A stretch of DNA of 64,000 nucleotides, from positions 50,842,324 through 50,906,323 of the forward strand of contig OZ024854.1 of assembly GCA_964017155.1 (NCBI GenBank). Direction: 5' to 3'. Under the pieces are notes generated by a model. It had not been told where the DNA came from, made no database searches, and was given only the letters and a program-made list of their open reading frames with translations. This DNA comes from Oasisia sp. SBJ-2009. Taxonomy: Eukaryota > Annelida > Polychaeta > Sabellida > Siboglinidae. Position numbers and translations under genes: made by a program. Below are positions 59,507-64,000 of this stretch, piece after piece (positions within the stretch are counted from its first letter, which is position 1; each line of letters opens with the position of its first letter).

Positions 59507-59785
59507 CAAAACCTTTATTTAGAATTCTCATTTAATTTTAATTAATATTGGCATGTACCTGCCTACCTGGTAGACAAAATTGCACTTAGTTCAACCAAGA
59601 ATAGGTACAAAAAACAGCCTTGTTATCAGTTACATAAACTGCAGATATATTTCGGTCAAAACCTTTATTTAGAATTCTCATTTAAATGTAATTGATATCG
59701 GCATGTACCTGCAGAAAAAATTGCACTCAGTTCAACCAAGAATAAGTAAAAAACCAGTCTTGTTATCAGTTACGTAAACTGCGGA
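59507..59785 (+). repeat. tandem duplication of about 140 bp
   Basis: GTCAAAACCTTTATTTAGAA starts copies at 59507 and 59653. Both continue through GGCATGTACCTGC, AGTTCAACCAAGAATA, TTGTTATCAGTTAC and TAAACTGC, with about 10 percent differences and a short deletion in the second copy. Confidence 0.9.
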
Positions 59786-60588
59786 AAAAACGATCGCAGT
59801 TTAGGGAAATCAGTTTGGTGCTTGTTAAATTGGGGCTAAATAATTGATATGACTGTGGGCTGTTCAGCTGATGAGAAGCCTACACAGCTAATCAACCACA
59901 TGTGGTAAATAGGAGAAATAAATATTGGCTGGGAGTGTTAGTGGGGGGGGGGGGGGCAGTCATTGGGGGTCATATGCAGGGGGGTTGAGTGCTAGGGGGA
60001 TCGGAGGCAGTGGGCAGTGGGAGTCAAAACTAACAGGGGATATGTTGTTTCAGGCGGAACTGTGACAAACATCAGTCATATGCGCAAGCATCTCTGCAAA
60101 CTTTTAATTGCATCTCATTTCCATAAGCATAGTGACATAATTCTGTACCATATTTGCCCCAGTGCTAGATCTACAACACCTGGTGGTTACAGACATTGAC
60201 TTCAATATGGTTTATCAAATAACTTGAGTCTGTGTGTGTAATTGTGTACTGTGTATGTATGTACATGCTTGCGTGACGGTGCGTGGGTGGGCGTGTACAT
60301 GTGTATGCATCCAATGCTCCCTGTTCAAAATTCCTATCCTTGTCATTGCGAGTGCTGTGTAATATTAAGATATTGTTTTAAAGAAAATAAACCATAAAAT
60401 TATAATAGTGTTCATTTATGCAGATTTTTTTTCAAATTTCATAGTGGCATAATTATGTTTATATATGTACATCTCATTAAGTAGAAACCACACACAATTC
60501 TGTCTTCAGCCAGCTTGCGCCTGAATTTCTGTCATCCACTACATTTTGTACGAGTGTGTTTATCTTCCACATAAATACAGTTATCTTG
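59786..60588. other. non-coding stretch with G-rich runs
   Basis: A poly(G) run lies at 59942-59956, with further G-rich text to 60030. No supported gene. Confidence 0.4.
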
Positions 60589-60992
60589 TTAAAGGGGCAC
60601 TGAGTGTATGGGATTGAACCTTCCCCGCGAAACGGCAAAATTTGGCCGACCCGCGAGAGGCAGCACCGTCAGTATCTAAAAATATCTTGTAGACGTTAAC
60701 GATGTTGCGCAGCCGAGCGGTGGACAAAACTGCGACAACTGACAAGACAAGCGTGCCGTGTGATAACTGTTGTTGCTATTTTGTAACTCATGGCTTTTAA
60801 AAGTTATCACGAACAGTGCAGTTGTGGAAACATCTGTAATAGATTGGAAAATAGAGGCGCGTGTCCGTGTTTGATTCAAATTCAACAAGATATTTTTAGG
60901 TACTGACGGTGCTGCCCCCTCGCGGGTCGGCCAAATTGTGCTGTTTCGTGTGGAAGGTTCAATCCCATACAGTGGCAACAGTGCCCCTTTAA
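60589..60992. mobile_element. 404-bp TTAA-flanked MITE, full-length
   Basis: TTAAAGGGGCACTG at the left is mirrored by CAGTGCCCCTTTAA-like text at the right. Inverted arms of about 85-90 bp include GTATGGGATTGAACCTTCC and GGCCGACCCGCGAG, and extend to CCTAAAAATATCTTG. TTAA borders suggest mobilisation by a piggyBac-type transposase encoded elsewhere. The interior has no real coding capacity. Confidence 0.9.
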
Positions 60993-62518
60993 GTCAGCCG
61001 GCTGCTTGTTCCAAACTAAGTTGTCCTGAAAGTGGAACAACATCAGGTTCAAGGTGAGGCTTTTCTGAGTTGGTTATCATCCTAACTCGAGCATAAATAA
61101 AACTGATCGTGTCAAGGTCTTGGTTGAAAACTAGATTTTATGCTAGGCTTAACAGAGCTAGGTCTAATGAGATTACTTTCGCAGCATTGCACTCTTTTAT
61201 CCCATTGATGATCATTGCCATAAACTTTATCAAATATGTCTTTCTACATGTGTGAAGAAAAGGATACCTGAATAGTGTCATTTAGATAATGATTTTTGCA
61301 ACTAATTCTTGGGAAATGACGGTTAGAAGGGCAGAGTGTTGGTCTGTCTCAAAATTGATTTAAGCAATGTTCGAGTTCATTTATCAACAGATGCACAGAT
61401 AAGCTGCCATTTTTAGATCCTTTAAAATAAATCTTTGTTTGAAAGAATAAAGTCGTTTAAAACAGAAATTAGGTTTTTTGACATTTTGTCCAGTGTCATT
61501 TTGTCCTGAATTAGATGCATAATATATATAAATAATAAATAAATAATATTTTATTGTGTGCCATCTTTCTAAGTCATAAGCCACTGTTACTAATAGAAAA
61601 AACTATTAGCATTGTTATCACTATTCATAAACAATCCCTTCTGACCACTGCAGTCTCAAGATTGCCAGCCAAGGCAGGGCTTTGGGGATGATCCTGACAC
61701 CAGTGGTCAGTGTGTTGACTACAGGTGTGTCTGCCAGGTATTCAGTGAATGGTCTGGTCTGGTCTGCCAGTAGACTGTGGACCTGCCTGGCAGCAGTGTG
61801 AATGGGCCTGGGCCCACTGCCTGGCCACAGACTGCACTAATGAATGGCCTACTGAGACTGCCAGTGCACCAATGCCTCAGTGGGCCAGTGCTGCCTCACC
61901 CACACATGCACACACACCACACACCACACACACACACTCTGTGCATCATTCTAGGAACACTGGCCTTGGCAGTGGCAGCTTGGATCTGGGCTGCAGTTGC
62001 TGTCGTCACAGCCAGAGGGAAAGGACAGTGCTTAAGAATCGACATCGTCAGTCACTGTGACACGCATTCACTGGCGTGATGGTGTCGTCGTTATGTGCAG
62101 AATATTGACAGGCCGGGCGGGCAGGTCTTTGTCATGATCCACCCAGCTGGTGCGGACAGTGCTTAGGCTGCCACAAGGTCGGACACGATCGTTGACACAA
62201 TCCACAGCACTCGGTAGTTGGCTGCATTATTTCTGCTGTTTGTTCTAGGAACGTAATTATTTTACATGCGTGCGAAGCACTGGATTACAGTCGTTTTGAA
62301 CGGGAGAAAATCTGCCAAATTTGCCACACCCAGTTCTGGGATATCCCCGTGGATGGACAAAGGATTTAATTGTCAAATTTTGTGCGTCCGTTTGGGTGCT
62401 TGGACACGCACGGCTTGATGGTGTTTACCGATGGATACTGTAGATATGCAATAAGCGAGATTGCTCGGGACTGTGTCTACTATACGGAGTGAATTATAAC
62501 GGTCCATAGCAACCAATA
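60993..62518. other. intergenic stretch and possible 5' leader
   Basis: No supported gene. A CA-rich run lies at 61906-61937. The last few hundred bases are more GC-rich and may hold the promoter and leader of the exon starting at 62519. Confidence 0.4.
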
Positions 62519-62659
62519 ATGTCATCGTCAACCACAGCAACCGTGCACTTTGACCTGACCCGCACCGCCACCGAGCCACTGCTGTCACCAAATGGTAATT
62601 TTGTGAAGCATGGCATCATGGGAGGGCAAAAAGACCTCAGCAATGGACCTGACATTCAC
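62519..62659 (+). CDS. probable first coding exon of an unidentified gene
   Basis: The ATG at 62519 opens 47 codons, ending exactly before GTGAGT at 62660 (phase 0). The peptide begins MSSSTTATVHFDLTRTATEP and continues LLSPNGNFVKHGIM…, with a Ser/Thr-rich start and an EPLLSP acidic di-leucine-like motif of the kind seen in cytosolic tails of membrane proteins. I do not recognise the family, and the next exon would lie beyond the window. Codon use is protein-like and the upstream sequence is GC-richer than average, which supports a real exon. Confidence 0.5.
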
Positions 62660-63483
62660 GTGAGTTTTGTGCCATCGTTACTTGTGAATCCACTACAATA
62701 AACCAGAATATTCTCACTGTGCAATATCAAAAAGTATTAAATTAATAGTCATAGTGTATACAATATCAATAAAAAAAAAAAAATTATATGTGCCTCAGAT
62801 TTGTCATATTGTAAATGCAATGTGCTTGCAGTAATCGTGCAGAATATATTCCGCCAGTATGATATCATTAAACATGAAACTATAAGATAAGAAATATTTG
62901 TAAAGGGGCACTTGAAGTCAAATCTGCAATTTTAGGCATAATAAGTTCTTAAAGTGTTTCGGCTGCATCGTGTGTTTTTTGTTGGCAAAGTGTTGTTGGT
63001 ACATAGTGGATGTCACATGACTAAGTGTCACATGACCTTAGTCATGTGACCTTAGTCATGTGACATAAGCTGCAGAAGTATGGACACACTTTCTGTATTT
63101 CTAACACCTTTACGTAACTTTTTTATTCTAATGCACTTCTTATTAAGAAGCTGTTAATTAAAGTAATATGATTGACAAGCAGTTTGATCTCCTGTAGAAG
63201 ATTAAGTGTGACAAGTAATCATAGTCATTAATTTAGGTGTGATCCTAAATATTAAATTATATGTACCTGCTTAATCCAAAACCTTACACCGAAATCAGTG
63301 AATGGGTTCCATGGTTTTCTAGGAACAGTCACCGTGGCAGCATTCTGTTATCAGAACGACTTCTCAGCGACTTCCTTACTCTGATATGTCTTATCTTGTA
63401 GTCCATTTACATGTCCACCCCTCACCCACCCACCCACCCACCCCATGGACAAATCAACATACCAGATTATCAACCACACAAGA
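62660..63483 (+). other. non-coding stretch (likely intron of the gene starting at 62519)
   Basis: Contains direct repeats of CATGTGACCTTAGT at 63029-63064 and a solitary AAAGGGGCACTTG near 62904 that resembles the end of the 60589 MITE family. No coding segment seen. Confidence 0.4.
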
Positions 63484-63550
63484 GAGGCGTGGATAGTGTA
63501 GTGGTCAGCACATCTGGCCGCCTGGCTTGGGTTCAACACCCGGTCACTGC
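63484..63550 (+). repeat. tRNA-derived SINE head
   Basis: TAGTGTAGTGGTCAGCACAT matches a pol III A box (TAGTGTAGTGG), and GGTTCAACACC 30 bp further on matches a B box. The stems do not pair fully, so this is a SINE rather than a tRNA gene. Confidence 0.65.
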
Positions 63551-63685
63551 AAACGTAGTAGATTTGGTGTTAAAACCTGGCTCTCAACATTGGGAAGTGT
63601 GTATCCCTTGTGAATCAGAGAATCGCGGTAATTAATGTCGATTTGGGATGTAAAAGAACCACTGAGGATGACAAACAGTGCCGGG

Positions 63686-63855
63686 CAGTGACCAACGTAG
63701 GCAAACACCCTGGCAGTGACCAACGTAGGCAAACACCCTGGCAGTGACCAACGTAGGCAAACACCCTGGCAGTGACCAACGTAGGCAAACACCCTGGCAG
63801 TGACCAACGTAGGCAAACACCCTGGCAGTGACCAACGTAGGCAAACACCCTGGCA
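63686..63855. repeat. 28-bp minisatellite
   Basis: Six units of GTGACCAACGTAGGCAAACA followed by CCCTGGCA, nearly identical. The minus-strand frames with CLPTLVTARVFAYVGH units are repeat artefacts. Confidence 0.95.
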
Positions 63856-64000
63856 ATGCCAGCATAGAAAGGTCGGCTTGGTGTAAATGTTCTGAAAAAG
63901 ACTGATACCTCAGTGGGGCCACGTAAGATGATAATGTTGTAACGACAACATACCTAGGGTTATACAGACTAGTCAGTAGAACCCTGCCGAGTGCTGGAAA

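Noticed and set aside
62890..63070. Third copy of the TTAAAGGGGCAC MITE
   Set aside because: Only a short left-end-like word is present, with no TTAA border or matching right end.

Overview
The window is animal nuclear DNA: spliced genes with GT-AG introns, a eukaryotic tRNA, short TTAGGG-type telomeric repeats, tRNA-derived SINEs, many inverted-repeat DNA elements and long AT-rich non-coding stretches. The proteins and the SINE style suggest a lophotrochozoan, probably a mollusc (perhaps a gastropod). This is inference, because no species-specific marker was found.

Layout: (1) 1-5285 holds microsatellites, an interstitial telomeric patch, a 7-bp GGACGAC array and no supported gene. (2) 5286-5357 is a tRNA-Trp(CCA). 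(3) 5587-25490 (+) is a complete 20-exon STRIP1/2 (striatin-interacting protein) gene. All exon phases join into 791 codons plus stop. (4) 28377-33087 (-) is a three-exon BTB gene with an AT-hook and nine C2H2 fingers, convergent with STRIP. (5) About 33900-39845 (+) is a SMKR1 (small lysine-rich protein 1) gene, divergent from the BTB gene. Its start codon is probably the last codon of the preceding exon. (6) 40000-64000 is mostly repeats, with two possible first exons (45347-45427 and 62519-62659) whose downstream exons were not found.

Functionally, STRIP is the scaffold of the STRIPAK phosphatase/kinase complex, the BTB-zinc-finger protein is a probable DNA-binding transcription regulator, and SMKR1 is a tiny basic protein of unknown role. 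From memory, SMKR1 neighbours STRIP2 in the human genome, so the STRIP-SMKR1 pair looks like an old linkage.

The most striking observation is in STRIP. Tandem repeats in several introns, and in the 3' UTR, start or end exactly at exon edges, and several repeat units contain a copy of the splice junction itself. Intron 6 has about 40 units of 44 bp, each carrying the acceptor plus the start of exon 7. Intron 13 has about 39 units of 21 bp carrying the acceptor plus the start of exon 14. Intron 18 has repeated copies of the end of exon 18 with its GTAAGT donor. Smaller cases are in introns 11 and 14 and after the stop codon. The gene therefore carries dozens of decoy splice sites, most of which would lead straight to a stop codon.

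Other repeats: at least three families of TTAA-flanked MITEs (piggyBac-like ends), a 1.3-kb element with TA-flanked terminal inverted repeats, a 2.1-kb fold-back element, hairpin elements, SINEs and several minisatellites.
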